A stretch of DNA of 64,000 nucleotides, from NCBI RefSeq assembly GCF_017591425.1, contig NW_024465655.1, forward strand, positions 1,859,501 to 1,923,500. Direction: 5' to 3'. Numbering within the stretch: the first letter of the stretch is position 1; each line of letters starts with the position of its first letter. The notes beneath the pieces are model-generated. The model saw only the letters and a list, made by a program, of their open reading frames with translations, had not been told where the DNA came from and ran no database searches. The DNA is from Ochotona curzoniae. Lineage: Eukaryota; Chordata; Mammalia; Lagomorpha; Ochotonidae. The position numbers were made by a program, and so were the translations under genes. Below are positions 1-9,521 of the stretch, piece by piece.

Positions 1-429
1 GAAACACCGCCCTGGGTTATTTGGGAGCACACCCAAACCATGGAAATAAAACACTCCCTCACTAACTCCCAAACCTTATAGTCCAATCTGGAATGACCAA
101 ACGATGGCTGGCAGCTGGTGGCTGGCAGCTGGAGCCACCACCAAAGGGCACAAAACGTCAGCAGATGTCCAATTCCCAACAGGGATACAAGGGTGTCATG
201 CATAATGCTGACAGCAAGGGTGGTTGGGGAATCAAGAAATGCTTTGGCTGAGATGGTGCCTCCCCACCGTGGGATACCCAGGACACTGGCAGTTGCCTGA
301 GCTCATTCCAGCTACTTCCGGAACGTGAGTGCCAGAACCCACTACATTTGAAATCTCCATTTGACAGCTCAAAGCCAGGAGCCTATAGAGATGTCTTGGA
401 AAGAAAGTTCTTAGATGACCGTTGCTGGC
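1..429. other. Unassigned sequence, no gene seen
   Basis: No open frame with recognisable content and no repeat family I can name. The only structure is the short tandem at 105-132, listed separately. Confidence 0.5.
105..132. repeat. Two perfect 14-bp tandem copies
   Basis: The unit tggctggcagctgg occurs twice back to back (105-118 and 119-132). Two copies only, so it is a local slippage product rather than a minisatellite. Confidence 0.85.
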
Positions 430-550
430 ATCCTATCGGAACTCAGAAATGCAGAATCTCAAGTCCTGGCCCACAGCTGCTGAATCCTAATCTACGTCTT
501 AACAACATTCTCAGGTGATTCCTATTCAAGTTTAACTTTGAGAAACTCTA
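430..550 (+). mobile_element. MER5A-like DNA transposon remnant (hAT, non-autonomous)
   Basis: The order of short blocks matches the 3' part of remembered MER5A: an aaatgcagaatctcaag block, a gctgaatccta block, a cattctcaggtgattcc block and a terminal actttgagaaactct, which corresponds to the family's inverted terminus. The left half is missing or too diverged. A second, better preserved copy at 40858-40990 supports the family call. Non-coding. Confidence 0.6.
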
Positions 551-553
551 GGT

Positions 554-905
554 CTCAGGACGGTGCATCTGATGCCCAGATCCCAGATGCCAGCCAACAC
601 GTGCACATGGTGAGCTGCCCCCAGGCCTGCCTGGGCTCCGGGGGCTGCTCCCTTCGGGGTGAGTACACCTACTGAGGGGGGAGGTCTCCATGACTGGGCG
701 TGCTCGGGACCCACCCGCTGCCCTCATTGAGCAGTGGATGGGATTTGGGAGGGGCGCAACCTTGGGCTTGGGGGTTTAAACTTCCTGCAGCCTGCTGGCT
801 GCGGGTGGGTCTCAGGATGAGGCGTCTCATGCCTGGATCCCAGACGACAGCCACTGTGTGCACGTGGTGAGCTATTCCCCAGGCGGCCAGTGTGCCATTT
901 GGCAC
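554..905. repeat. Imperfect direct duplication, offset about 257 bp, GC-rich
   Basis: The segment starting ctcaggacggtgcatct (554) recurs as ctcaggatgaggcgtct (811). Both continue through a gatcccaga block and an acgtg..ggtgagct block before diverging around 650 and 905. The copies are clearly related but diverged, so the duplication is old. It lies just upstream of the L1 3'-UTR-like block and may belong to it. Open frames on both strands here carry no domain. Confidence 0.6.
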
Positions 906-1049
906 CAGGCTCTGCCTGCTGGCCGCCCGGCCACGAAGCTTTGGGGTTTTGGTTCTTTGAATCACTGCTTAGGTAGCTCCAGGTTGAACCCACTGTGCTT
1001 CTGGGTTGTAAACCAATCCTTAAGATTCCCAATGACAGTAACTCTTCCT

Positions 1050-2765
1050 CTGAAGAACTTGTAATTACTTAACAATGCTGAGCACTGAACACCAGTTCAT
1101 GCAAAAGCTAAGACTCGGGGATTGTCCATCAGAATATGCTATTACCTGACATGATGTTGAATCAGCAGACAGGTCACATTAGGCAGGGCCATGACATTAA
1201 CTAGCACTCAAGAACCATATCTGGGGGTAGATTCTGTGGGGAATGTGTGGGCCAAACCCTGTGGAAATTCTAGCCCCACTGGCTAGCTCAAGAGTCGGGG
1301 TGGACTAAGCTAGGTGTGACCAAGGAGCTTGCCATCAATCACAGGTAAAGGAACCCACAACAGTCTGAACTGGTCAAGGCAGCAGCACCCGAATTTGCAT
1401 CCTGAATAGGGTGTGGGGTGGGCTGGGCTGCAACATTCACCAGCTCATACAAGGCCAAATGGAAGGCCAGACCGTGCCGGGCACTGGCCTAAAAGCCAAT
1501 GACATGTATGAGAACTGGGTTTGGGAGTGGATCAAGGGGAGGAACTTGGGAAACTCCCCTGGCGAGTCCCACTGGTGAGCATGAGCTAGGATGGGGGCAA
1601 ACCAGACTAAGCAGAGCTGCAACACCTATGGGCTTCATGTGTACTAAGTCAGGGAAAAGCCAGGCTGGGCTGATTATTCCTACTGGTGCAAACAAAATTA
1701 GAGTGGGTGAGGGTTGTTTGAGCTTAGCCAAAGCATCAGCTGACACTGGGGCTGATTCTGTCAAGTCAAACCAAGAACTACCTGGAGAGTGCATAATCCG
1801 GGAGTGAGACCTGGAAGGGAAATAGTGGGCTCCTCCCTCTTGGGTTACCACTTCCATGGAAGGGCACCAAAACTAGGAAAGGGGCTGGGGTGGCTAGACA
1901 GAGAGGCACCCAACAACATCCGTGAGGACTGAATAGTTGAGCTGGTTAGATGGAACTAAGCTTCAATACCCATTGACATGTAGGAGAGCCAAATGGGATG
2001 TGGGACAGACTGGACTAGTCTGCTTCATATACTGGCAAACCAGGGTAGGGGGCGGGCCTGGTGAGGGTTAGTGTGGGTTGCTCTGACTAGGCTGCAGCTC
2101 CCACTGGTTTATGTGAGGGCCGAGTATGTGCTGGGCAGAACCAGGCTGGGCTGCTGTACCCATTGGTTCCAGTGTAAGTAGGGGCTGGAAACAGAACCAA
2201 CCCAGCAATTGCAACCACCAGCTGGTTGGGGCCATGGACTGTGCTGGGCCCTGTACTTGCTAGCACATACAAGAATCTGATCTGGGAACACCTCAGACAA
2301 AGTTTGTTTGGGGATCTCCCCAATCTAAATCCTGGACTCAGAACCCTAACCAAGAAAAGACAGAAGACAGAACAGGTCAATCAACCATCTCAGCTATATG
2401 TTGGCAGTGAAACACCGGGCAAATGGAGACTCTGTGATGGACTATGTCAATCAGTGGATTCTTCAACGACCTCATCGTGCTTGGAGTGGCGAGATTGGCA
2501 GCGATTCATAACTGGCGAACTATCAAAACCACTTGAGCAAGTATCTCAGAGCATTCCCCACATCAGGGACCTGGGGTGGGTGGGAAACTGGGTGGGGCTT
2601 CTCCCTCAATATCCCCCTTTACCTCAGATACATGAAGGAAACAATATGGAAATAGTAGGTAGCCTTACCCACTTTCCTGTAGCCCTTGAACCTTTTTACC
2701 CTAACTATGTAAAGATTGTCAAAAATATAATTAAAAATGAAAAACAAACAAACAAAAACTTTGAG
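1050..2765 (+). mobile_element. L1 3'-UTR-like block with degenerate internal units
   Basis: Non-coding, G-rich sequence with loosely repeated phrases of the type gctgggctgcag..cccactggt..catgtgag. It ends in an A-rich tract (2725-2760) resembling a LINE tail. A related block on the same strand at 56020-56830 shows this is an interspersed family. I infer a lagomorph L1 3' UTR from the A-rich end, strand consistency and length. The longest open frame (2226-2831) has no domain and is not treated as a gene. Confidence 0.5.
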
Positions 2766-2840
2766 CAGCTCTGTCTTAGACACGGGTCTGCGTTTTTGCC
2801 TACACGTTGCAATTGTTTGGAGAGCTTATAAAATGTCCAT

Positions 2841-3148
2841 AACCGGGAACTATGTAGTGACACAACAGGCCAATAAGTCCTTCAAGCTGTGCTGCCAGCA
2901 TCCCATGTGGGCACTGGCTTGTGTCCTAGCTGCTGCACTTCAGCTCTGATCCCCTACTTGTGTCCTGGGAAGGTAGTGAAGATGACCCAAGTCCTTGAGC
3001 CACTGTGCCCAACCGGGGGGGAGACCGAGAGGAAGTCCCTGGTTCCTGGCTTCGAACCAACTCAGCTCCAGCCATTGCAGCTGTCTGGGGAATGACCCAG
3101 TGGATAGAAGAACATTGCCATCTCTTTATAGACCTGCCTTTAAATTTT
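2841..3148 (+). mobile_element. C-SINE, old copy
   Basis: The tRNA-related head is badly decayed, but the catcccatgtgggcactgg, cctggctt and gaatgacccagtggatag blocks fall in family order. Its tail runs directly into the T-rich head of the oppositely oriented element at 3149, giving a tail-to-tail pair. Confidence 0.75.
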
Positions 3149-3442
3149 TTAAGGGATTTATTTATTTTTATTGGAATGGCAGGCTTCTAGAGAGAAGGAA
3201 AGATAGAAAGAAGGATTTTTCAGTCGCTGGTTCACTCCTCAAATGACCACAACAGCTGGAGCTGAGCCCACCTGAAACCAGGAGCCAGGAGCCCCGTCAC
3301 GGACTCCCATGTGGGTGCAGGGTCCCAACGCTTTGGGCCATCCTCTGCTGTCTTCCCAGGCCACGAGCAGGGACCTGGATGGGAAGTGGAACAACCTGGA
3401 CACAAACCAGCACCTACACGAAATGCCAGGCTTACAGGCAGG
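3149..3442 (-). mobile_element. C-SINE, antisense
   Basis: Starts with the complement of the A-rich tail (ggatttatttatttttatt), then the gagagaaggaaagatag block, cccatgtgggtgcagggtcc, and a decayed tRNA-like head near 3430. Moderately diverged. Forms an inverted pair with the preceding C-SINE. Confidence 0.8.
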
Positions 3443-3957
3443 GGCTAGCCAATGAAACCAACACACCAACCTCCTCTCCCCCAGCTTCCCATTTTTTTTT
3501 TTTTAATTTGGAAAAAGTTCATAATTGTTCTGTATCCAGGATGATTTAGCTCACCGTCGCTGAGCACATGCATTTGTAACTTGGAAAGCCAGGCCCTTAG
3601 CCCCACAACTTTGAAGGATCCGGGCAGGAAAAGTGCCCTCAGGAATGCCAACTGGACAGACTTCAAGACAAGCAGCTACCCAAAGGGAGCGGTGGACAGC
3701 AGAGCCTGGTTGGTTGCGGCCACAGGGGAAGTGTGGGCCCGGGTTCTCCAGATCTTCCAATTCTCTGGGAGAAACTGGCAATCCAGACATTTTATGGGTC
3801 ATTTCCTGATTGCTACATGGCCGCAATTAATTCAACCGTTTTTGAAATGTTGGTTTGACTCCATTCATAGCAGTTTAAGGTTTAACAAGGCTATACTTCA
3901 TCAAATTAAGTAGACTTTTAAAAGCCACCCCCAAAGGAGACTGGCTTGTTGAAATGG
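3443..3957. other. Unassigned sequence
   Basis: Unique-looking sequence with a short T run (3491-3504). Open frames on both strands (up to 110 codons) overlap each other and show no family resemblance, so I see no gene. Confidence 0.5.
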
Positions 3958-4100
3958 TAAAGGGTCTTCAAAAAGTTCCCAGACAATGGGATTAGAAAGT
4001 TATTTCTTTGGAGACAAAAAAAAAAAAAAAAAAAAATGAAATCCATGTACTTTTTTTTTTTTATAACAAGCATCATCCGTGGACTTTCTGAAGACTTTCC
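3958..4100. mobile_element. MITE-like element with imperfect terminal inverted repeats
   Basis: The left end reads agggtcttcaaaaagttc. The right end, read on the other strand, reads ggaaagtcttcagaaagtcc. The interior (about 100 bp) is A/T-rich with an A21 run and a T12 run. Size and inverted ends fit a non-autonomous Tc1/mariner-type element; that class is inferred. Related fragments occur at 47273-47412 and 58293-58350. Confidence 0.5.
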
Positions 4101-4227
4101 ATATTTCAGTGTTCTGTCCTCTAAGAACACCAAACATTGCAGGCATTCAATGACCGAGTCCTGGAACTGGGTGTAATATCAAGGTTTACAACCTAAAAAC
4201 AAAACATTGAGTTTTGGCCCACTGTGC

Positions 4228-4249
4228 ACGTGCGTGCGTGCGTGTGTGT
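4228..4249. repeat. (GTGC)n/(GT)n microsatellite
   Basis: Short alternating purine-pyrimidine tract gtgcgtgcgtgcgtgtgtgt, capable in principle of Z-DNA. No adjacent gene. Confidence 0.8.
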
Positions 4250-4346
4250 TTTAATTTGCCCACTCTCCTACTTGATAACTGAAAGGTATCAAAGTGGGGA
4301 AGGGATAAATCAATCTTTGTTATTTGCCTTAAAATCTTTTCATATT

Positions 4347-4680
4347 GGGCCCGGTGGAGTGGCCTAGCGGCTAAAGTCATCGCTTTGAACGTGCCCAGGA
4401 TCCCCATATGGCCACCAGTTCTAATCCCGGCAGCTCCACTTCCCATCCAGCTCACTGCTGGTGACCTGGGAAAGCAGTGGAGGACGGCCCAAAGCCTCGG
4501 GACCCTGCACCCGCGTGGGAGACCCGGAAGAGGTTCCTGGTTCCCGGCTTTGGATCGGCACAGCACTGGCCGTTGCGCTCACTTGGGGAGTGAATCATCG
4601 GACGGAAGATCTTCCTCTCTGTCTCTCCTCTTCTCTGTGTACCTCACTTTCCAATGAAAATCAAATAAATCTTTAAAAAC
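4347..4680 (+). mobile_element. C-SINE, fairly young (ggcctagcgg subtype)
   Basis: Complete copy starting gggcccggtggagtggcc, with the B-box-like ttctaatcccgg and an aaatctttaaaaac tail. Imperfect target duplication: aaaatcttttcatatt before and caaatctttccatgtt after (13 of 16 bases match). Confidence 0.93.
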
Positions 4681-4727
4681 AAATCTTTCCATGTTGTCAG
4701 TTATCCAGGTTAAACACATCGAAGAGG

Positions 4728-5022
4728 CCCATGAGAGGGGATGGTGTTTGGCAGTCTCAGTACAGCCACCACGGGGAATGCTGGCTGTGTACCAGCTGCT
4801 CCACTTCACATCCAGCTCTCTGCTGATGGTGACGAAAGGCGGCCCGGTGCTTGGGCCCTAGCATCCCTGTGGAAGGTTTTTGGTTCCTGGCTTCAGCCTG
4901 GCCCCGCCCGTGTCTATTGCAATCACCTAGGGAATGGACCAGCAGGTGGCAGATCTCTGTCCCTCCCCTCTCTATATAACTCTTCCAAATATATACATAA
5001 GTAAATAGATATTGAAAGAGAG
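4728..5022 (+). mobile_element. C-SINE, old copy
   Basis: Recognisable by the ctgctccacttcacatccag, cttgggccctagcatccc, ctggcttcagcctggcc and agatctctgtccctcc blocks in family order. No clear target duplication. The ORF at 4741-5004 lies wholly inside it and is not a gene. Confidence 0.8.
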
Positions 5023-5169
5023 AGTGACAATAACAATTATTGACAAGGATGCTTGTTGGGAAAATAAGGATTCAGGAATCTCCCAGGGCTGGGCATCCTC
5101 TTCTACTGTTTCTGACTTTGTGAATCCAAGTTCAAGCACTGGATGCAAGAATTTCTCTTTTTAAAAAAA

Positions 5170-5503
5170 ACCAAATTATGGATGTTTTTGAAGAGAGAGA
5201 GACAGAGAGAGAAAGGGATAGAGAGAGCACTTCCATCCACTGCTTCACCACCCACAACATCTGGGCTCATTACCCACAATGTCCGGGGCTGGGCCAGGCT
5301 AAAGTTGGGAATCGGGACTCCATCCAAACCCCCCACGAGGGGGGCAGGGGGCCAGGCACCTGGGCCGTCAGGCATTGTCCTGCCAGCGACAGTAACAGGG
5401 AGCATGATCAGAGCAGAGCAGGAGGGAACCGAACTATAGTTTGAGATTGGATCCATTCCCAAGTGCGGCTTAACCCGCTGTGCCAGAACATTAACCCCAA
5501 GAA
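5170..5503 (-). mobile_element. C-SINE, old, antisense
   Basis: The gagagagagacagagagag block lies at the left and the decayed tRNA-like head at the right (gcggcttaacccgctgtgcc). The middle is heavily substituted. The 170-codon frame running through it on the minus strand is a shadow of the repeat. Confidence 0.7.
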
Positions 5504-5785
5504 GGCACTTTTGACTGTTCCAGAATGCAAGGCAGAGCATGCTCACTGGTGCCCAGAGGTCAGAGGTCTCCCGCGTAGCATATGCCCTAGGGACTGTTGT
5601 GTCTTCATTCGTCAATACCCGTACCTGGGGAATAAGTTGCTAAGTCAATCAACCAGCATAATATGGAATTTAACCTCTCACCTTATTGAAGTGTTCCGGT
5701 TCAATTTTACTCAAGATTGGCTCTCCAAATTACCTGTCCCAGGAATTTGGATCTAAAAAGAAATTATAATGGAATAACCTTCTTT

Positions 5786-6117
5786 TAAAAAAAGATTTAT
5801 TTATTTTTGTTACAAAGTCAGATATACAGAGAGGAGGAGAGACAGAGAGGAAGATCTTCTGTCCGATGATTCACTCCCCAAGTGAGCGCATCAGCTGGTG
5901 CTGCGCCGATCTGAAGCCGGGAACCAGGAACCTCTTCCGGGTCTCCCACATGGGTGCAGGGTCCCAAAGCATTGGGCTGTCCTCAACTGCTTTCCCAGGT
6001 CACCAGCAGGGAGCTGGATGGGAAGTGGAGCAGCTGGGATTAGAACCGGTGCCCATATGGGATCCTGGGCACGTTCAAGGTGAGGACTTTAGCCACTAGG
6101 CCACTCCACCAGGCCCC
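5786..6117 (-). mobile_element. C-SINE, antisense, near full length
   Basis: Runs from a T-rich head (aaaagatttatttattttt) to ggccactccaccaggcccc. Flanked by an imperfect target duplication, aatggaataaccttcttt before and agtggaataatcttattt after, so the boundaries are well supported. Confidence 0.93.
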
Positions 6118-6469
6118 AGTGGAATAATCTTATTTGAATACATTTTGCTCAATAAAATGTGAAATATAGAAACAAATTGGTGTAGCTATGTTTTTGAAGG
6201 CATGGACTATTATTTTGTATAACTTTTGACACTAAATAGACTCACTGGTACGTAGTGAGCATTTGATAAAGAGAAAAGGTCTGAGAGTGGAAGGAAACTT
6301 GACCTGGAATTCTTGCATTTGCGACCACTGAAGGCTGGAATGCAAGGGTTTGCTACATCGCGGGTAGGTCTGGAAGGAATCCCAACGGAGCCACGCATGC
6401 TCTGGACCTACATGCGGAGCTAAGGCATCACAAGGCTGAAGACTGAGAGCCTTTCATCACATCACACGG
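6118..6469. other. Unassigned sequence
   Basis: AT-rich, unique-looking, no gene or repeat recognised. Confidence 0.5.
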
Positions 6470-6737
6470 AAAAATGGCTCAAGATGCACCACTGATTACA
6501 CTTAAGAGCGAAAACTATGAAAGAAAACAGGTTTGGGAAACATTTCTTGACTCCTGGTACAGAAAGGGTATTAGAAAAGAAAATGGAGAAAACAGACTTC
6601 ATCAAAATGAGAAATTTTGTTCTTCAAAAGATACTATTTCTCCACATCTTAGGGAAAAATATTGGTCGGATACATGCCCAACAAAAGAACCGCGTTTAGA
6701 ATACATTAGGGACTATTACAATGCCACAGCAATAATA

Positions 6738-7200
6738 ATATTAATAATAGTAAACCCAAACAACGCATTGTTTAAAAGCTATTTGAAAAGATGTGAAGGG
6801 CCCGGTGCGGTGGCGCAAGTGGTTAAGGTCCTCGCCTTGCACGCCCGGGATCCCATATGGGCACCGGTTCTAATCCCGGCAGCCCCACTTCCCATCCAGC
6901 TCCCTGCCTGTGGCCTGGGAAAGCAGTCGAGGACAGCCCACAGCCTTGGGACCCTGCACCCGTGTGGGAGACCCAGAAGAGGCTCCTGGCTTTGGATCGG
7001 CATAGCATCGGCCGTTGTGCTCACCTGGGGAGTGAATCATTGGACGGAAGATCTTCCTCTCTGTCTCTCCTCTCTGTATATCCGCCTTTCCAATCAAAAA
7101 ATAAATAAATAAATAAAATAAAAAATAAATCTTTAAAAAAATATTAATAATAGTAAACCCAAACAACGCATTGTTTAAAAGCTATTTGAAAAGATGTGAA
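6738..7200. repeat. 60-bp perfect direct repeat flanking a C-SINE
   Basis: Bases 6738-6797 and 7141-7200 are identical over all 60 positions. The first copy ends exactly where the C-SINE begins and the second begins where its A-rich tail ends. The position is that of a target site duplication, but LINE-driven duplications are usually 7-20 bp. Confidence 0.93.
6798..7140 (+). mobile_element. C-SINE, young, complete (ggcgcaagtgg subtype)
   Basis: Starts gggcccggtgcggtggcg and ends in an (AAAT)n-like tail (7096-7140). Head, B-box-like ttctaatcccgg and CT-rich end are intact. Perfect 60-bp flanking duplication indicates recent insertion into the older L1. The 212-codon frame at 6474-7112 is a chance fusion of L1 and SINE sequence. 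Confidence 0.97.
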
Positions 7201-7483
7201 GCACAATGCGAATAAGATCGTATGTAAAGCATCCTTGGACGCTGGGGGAGGGCAACTTGAAGCCACAAGGAGAAGGGATCCACGCAAACAGAACAGCCAC
7301 AACCAGATAACAAACCAAGTGACCACCAACAAGCAAATGGTTCAAATAAAATTGTAATGAGATACTGTTCAACCATAAAAAAAAAAAAGCAGCTCTAATA
7401 CATACTACAGCTTGGATGAACTTTGAAAACATTATGCTAAATGTCATGGGCAAGACACAATAGAACAAAACCTTAAGATTCTG

Positions 7484-7808
7484 GGCCCAGCATGGTAGCC
7501 CAGTGGCTAAAGTCCTTGCCTTGTACACACCTGGATCCCATATGAATGCCGGTTCTAATCCCGGAAGCCCTGCTTCCCATCCAGCTCCCTGCTTGTAGCC
7601 TGGGAAAGTAGTCGAGGACGGCCCAAAGCCTCAGGACCCTGCACCCACGTGGAAGACCTGGAAGAGACTCTGGGCTCCTGGCTTTGGTGGGCACAGCTTC
7701 AGCCGTTGAGGCCGCTTGGGGAGTGAACCATCAGACGGAAGATCTTCCTCTCTGTCTCTCCTCCTCCTGATAGATCTGATTTTACAGTAAGTTTTTAAAA
7801 AAAAAAAT
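7484..7808 (+). mobile_element. C-SINE inserted in L1 3' UTR
   Basis: Begins ggcccagcatggtagccc and ends in a tttttaaaaaaaaaa tail. The target duplication ccttaagattctg is perfect (7471-7483 and 7809-7821), and removing the SINE rejoins the L1 3'-UTR phrase on both sides. Confidence 0.95.
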
Positions 7809-8099
7809 CCTTAAGATTCTGCTTATGTGAAATATCTGGAAAAGTCAAATCCATTGAGCTAGGAAACAGAGTTAATAGGCTGAGAGGAGGGACCTGTTGC
7901 TTAATGATAGAGTTTCCATTAAAAGTGATGAAAAAGTTTGGAAAGAGGTGTGATCATTTACAATCATAAACCTAATTAATGGCCCTGAATCTGATACTTA
8001 GTATAATATAAATGTTTCAAATGACAAGTGACATAGTATAAATCTTATAACAATGATGTTCTTCATGTAAGAATAAATTTTTTTGGCATAATCTCGATG

Positions 8100-8770
8100 T
8101 TCAATTATTGCATTTTGATTGAAAAGAAATCAATGAAATACAATTACACATGCATTAGAATGGTTTAAATTGAAAAAAGCTGACTATGGTAAGCATTGGC
8201 AGTGACATAATCAAATGTCACTCCATTATACTGGTGATGACACAGTGGAATGGCACCGTCAGAAGAGACGTTTGACAGTTTCTGTACGTTAAGCAGGCAT
8301 CCACGATAAATCAAGGTATTTTATTCTGTGATGTTTGCCCGAACACATGAAAACACATCCCTCCATAGAGATTTATACATGGAGGACCAGAGCAGTTTTA
8401 CTTGTAACATGTTTAGGCTGTGTACAACTCAAATGTCCATTAACCCAAGAATGAGTAAACAAATTGTGGTATTATCACATAATATAATACTAATTGGCAA
8501 TAACAAAAAAAAAAGAAAAGGAAAAGACCACCATTGTGCTGTGCTAATTTGGGCTGAGGTGGCTGCCAGGGAATGGGTGAGTGACAGAGGGGCACGCTGG
8601 AGCTTGCGGAAGTGAACAGCAGGTGCATTATTTTGATTATGATGGTGGCTTACTGGGCATGCACACACGTCGAACTCGTGATGTCCTACACATTAAATAT
8701 GGTCAGTGTATTATGTATCAATTGTATTTTAGTAAAGCTGTAAAAGAGAAAGGATGCCTTTTTATAATAT
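8100..8770 (+). mobile_element. Second ancient L1 3' fragment
   Basis: Sequence from about 8210 to 8490 follows the 3' end of old L1s (a catgaaaacacatccctcc block, a caaatgtccattaaccca block, then aataatactaattggcaat), followed by a decayed 3' UTR ending near tgtattttagtaaagctg. It repeats a part of L1 already present at 7345, so it is a separate insertion or an L1 duplication. Confidence 0.6.
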
Positions 8771-9159
8771 GTTAATTTCAACAGTCAGAAAACTCTTATG
8801 ATACGTCAGTTTAAAAAAAAAAAAAAATCCTGAGAATTTTCTAGTGTCCACCAGAAGGTTGTTATAATGTATACCATGTGGTTGGATAGGAAGTTCTTTT
8901 CCAGTGCACACCCACGAATGGCACCCCAAGTCCTGAGCACCATACCCCACTGGCAGCCCGTATGCAGACTTTTTCTGCAAGGCTTTCTGCAGTACACATA
9001 GGTTTGCAGGGCGTGGTCCTGGAGAATGGAGAAGACTGTCTCGTCCTGGCTTTGCGGAGCCCTCCTGCTGTACCCTAGTACTGTGCACCTCCCTAATGAA
9101 CAGAATGCATTTAAGCATAAGGTGGGCTTCTCAGAAATGTCACTTGGATTAAAACTTAA
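8771..9159. other. Unassigned sequence
   Basis: Contains a short A run (8813-8826). Minus-strand frames up to 132 codons carry no recognisable domain. No gene seen. Confidence 0.5.
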
Positions 9160-9495
9160 GGGCCCGGTGCGGTGGCGCAAGTGGTTAAGGTCCTCACCTT
9201 GCACGCCCGGGATCCCATATGGGCGCCGGTTCTAATCCCGGCAGCCCTGCTTCCCTTCCAGCTCCCTGCCTGTGGCCCCGGGGAAGCAGCGGAGGACAGC
9301 CCAAAGCTTTGGGACCCTGCACCCACGTGGGAGACCCAGAAGAGGCTCCTGACTTCGGATTGGCATAGCATGGGCCGTTGCGCTCACTTGGGGAGTGAAT
9401 CATCGGACGAAAGATCTTCCTCTCTGTCTCTCCTCTCTGTATATCTGCCTTTCCAATGAGAAAATAATAATAAAATAAATCTTAAAAAAAAAAGA
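9160..9495 (+). mobile_element. C-SINE, young, complete (ggcgcaagtgg subtype)
   Basis: Intact head gggcccggtgcggtggcg, B-box-like ttctaatcccgg and tail aataaaataaatctt. No convincing target duplication: the flanks before the head and after the tail do not match, so the 3' boundary may lie further into the A-rich tract ending near 9521. Confidence 0.95.
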
Positions 9496-9521
9496 GGCAA
9501 ATTCTTTAAAAAAAAAAACAA

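Larger units (their letters stand above)
6470..7985 (+). mobile_element. Ancient L1 (L1M-type) fragment, interrupted by two C-SINEs
   Basis: At 6517-6720 two reading frames together resemble the linker region of L1 ORF2: a TDFIKMRNF segment, then CSSKDTI in another frame, so the copy is frameshifted and dead. After the first SINE, the 7345-7470 stretch (gatactgttcaaccataaaa, tggatgaactttgaaaac) and 7809-7880 match the 3' UTR of old mammalian L1s. Its autonomous protein functions are lost. Confidence 0.65.

Noticed and set aside
2226..2831. 201-codon plus-strand open frame
   Set aside because: Lies inside the L1 3'-UTR-like block and its A-rich end; no domain recognised.
5103..5615. 170-codon minus-strand open frame
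   Set aside because: Mostly translation of an old C-SINE.
6474..7112. 212-codon plus-strand open frame
   Set aside because: Its first half is frameshifted L1 ORF2 sequence and its second half is a C-SINE. The junction is the SINE insertion point, so it is not a gene.
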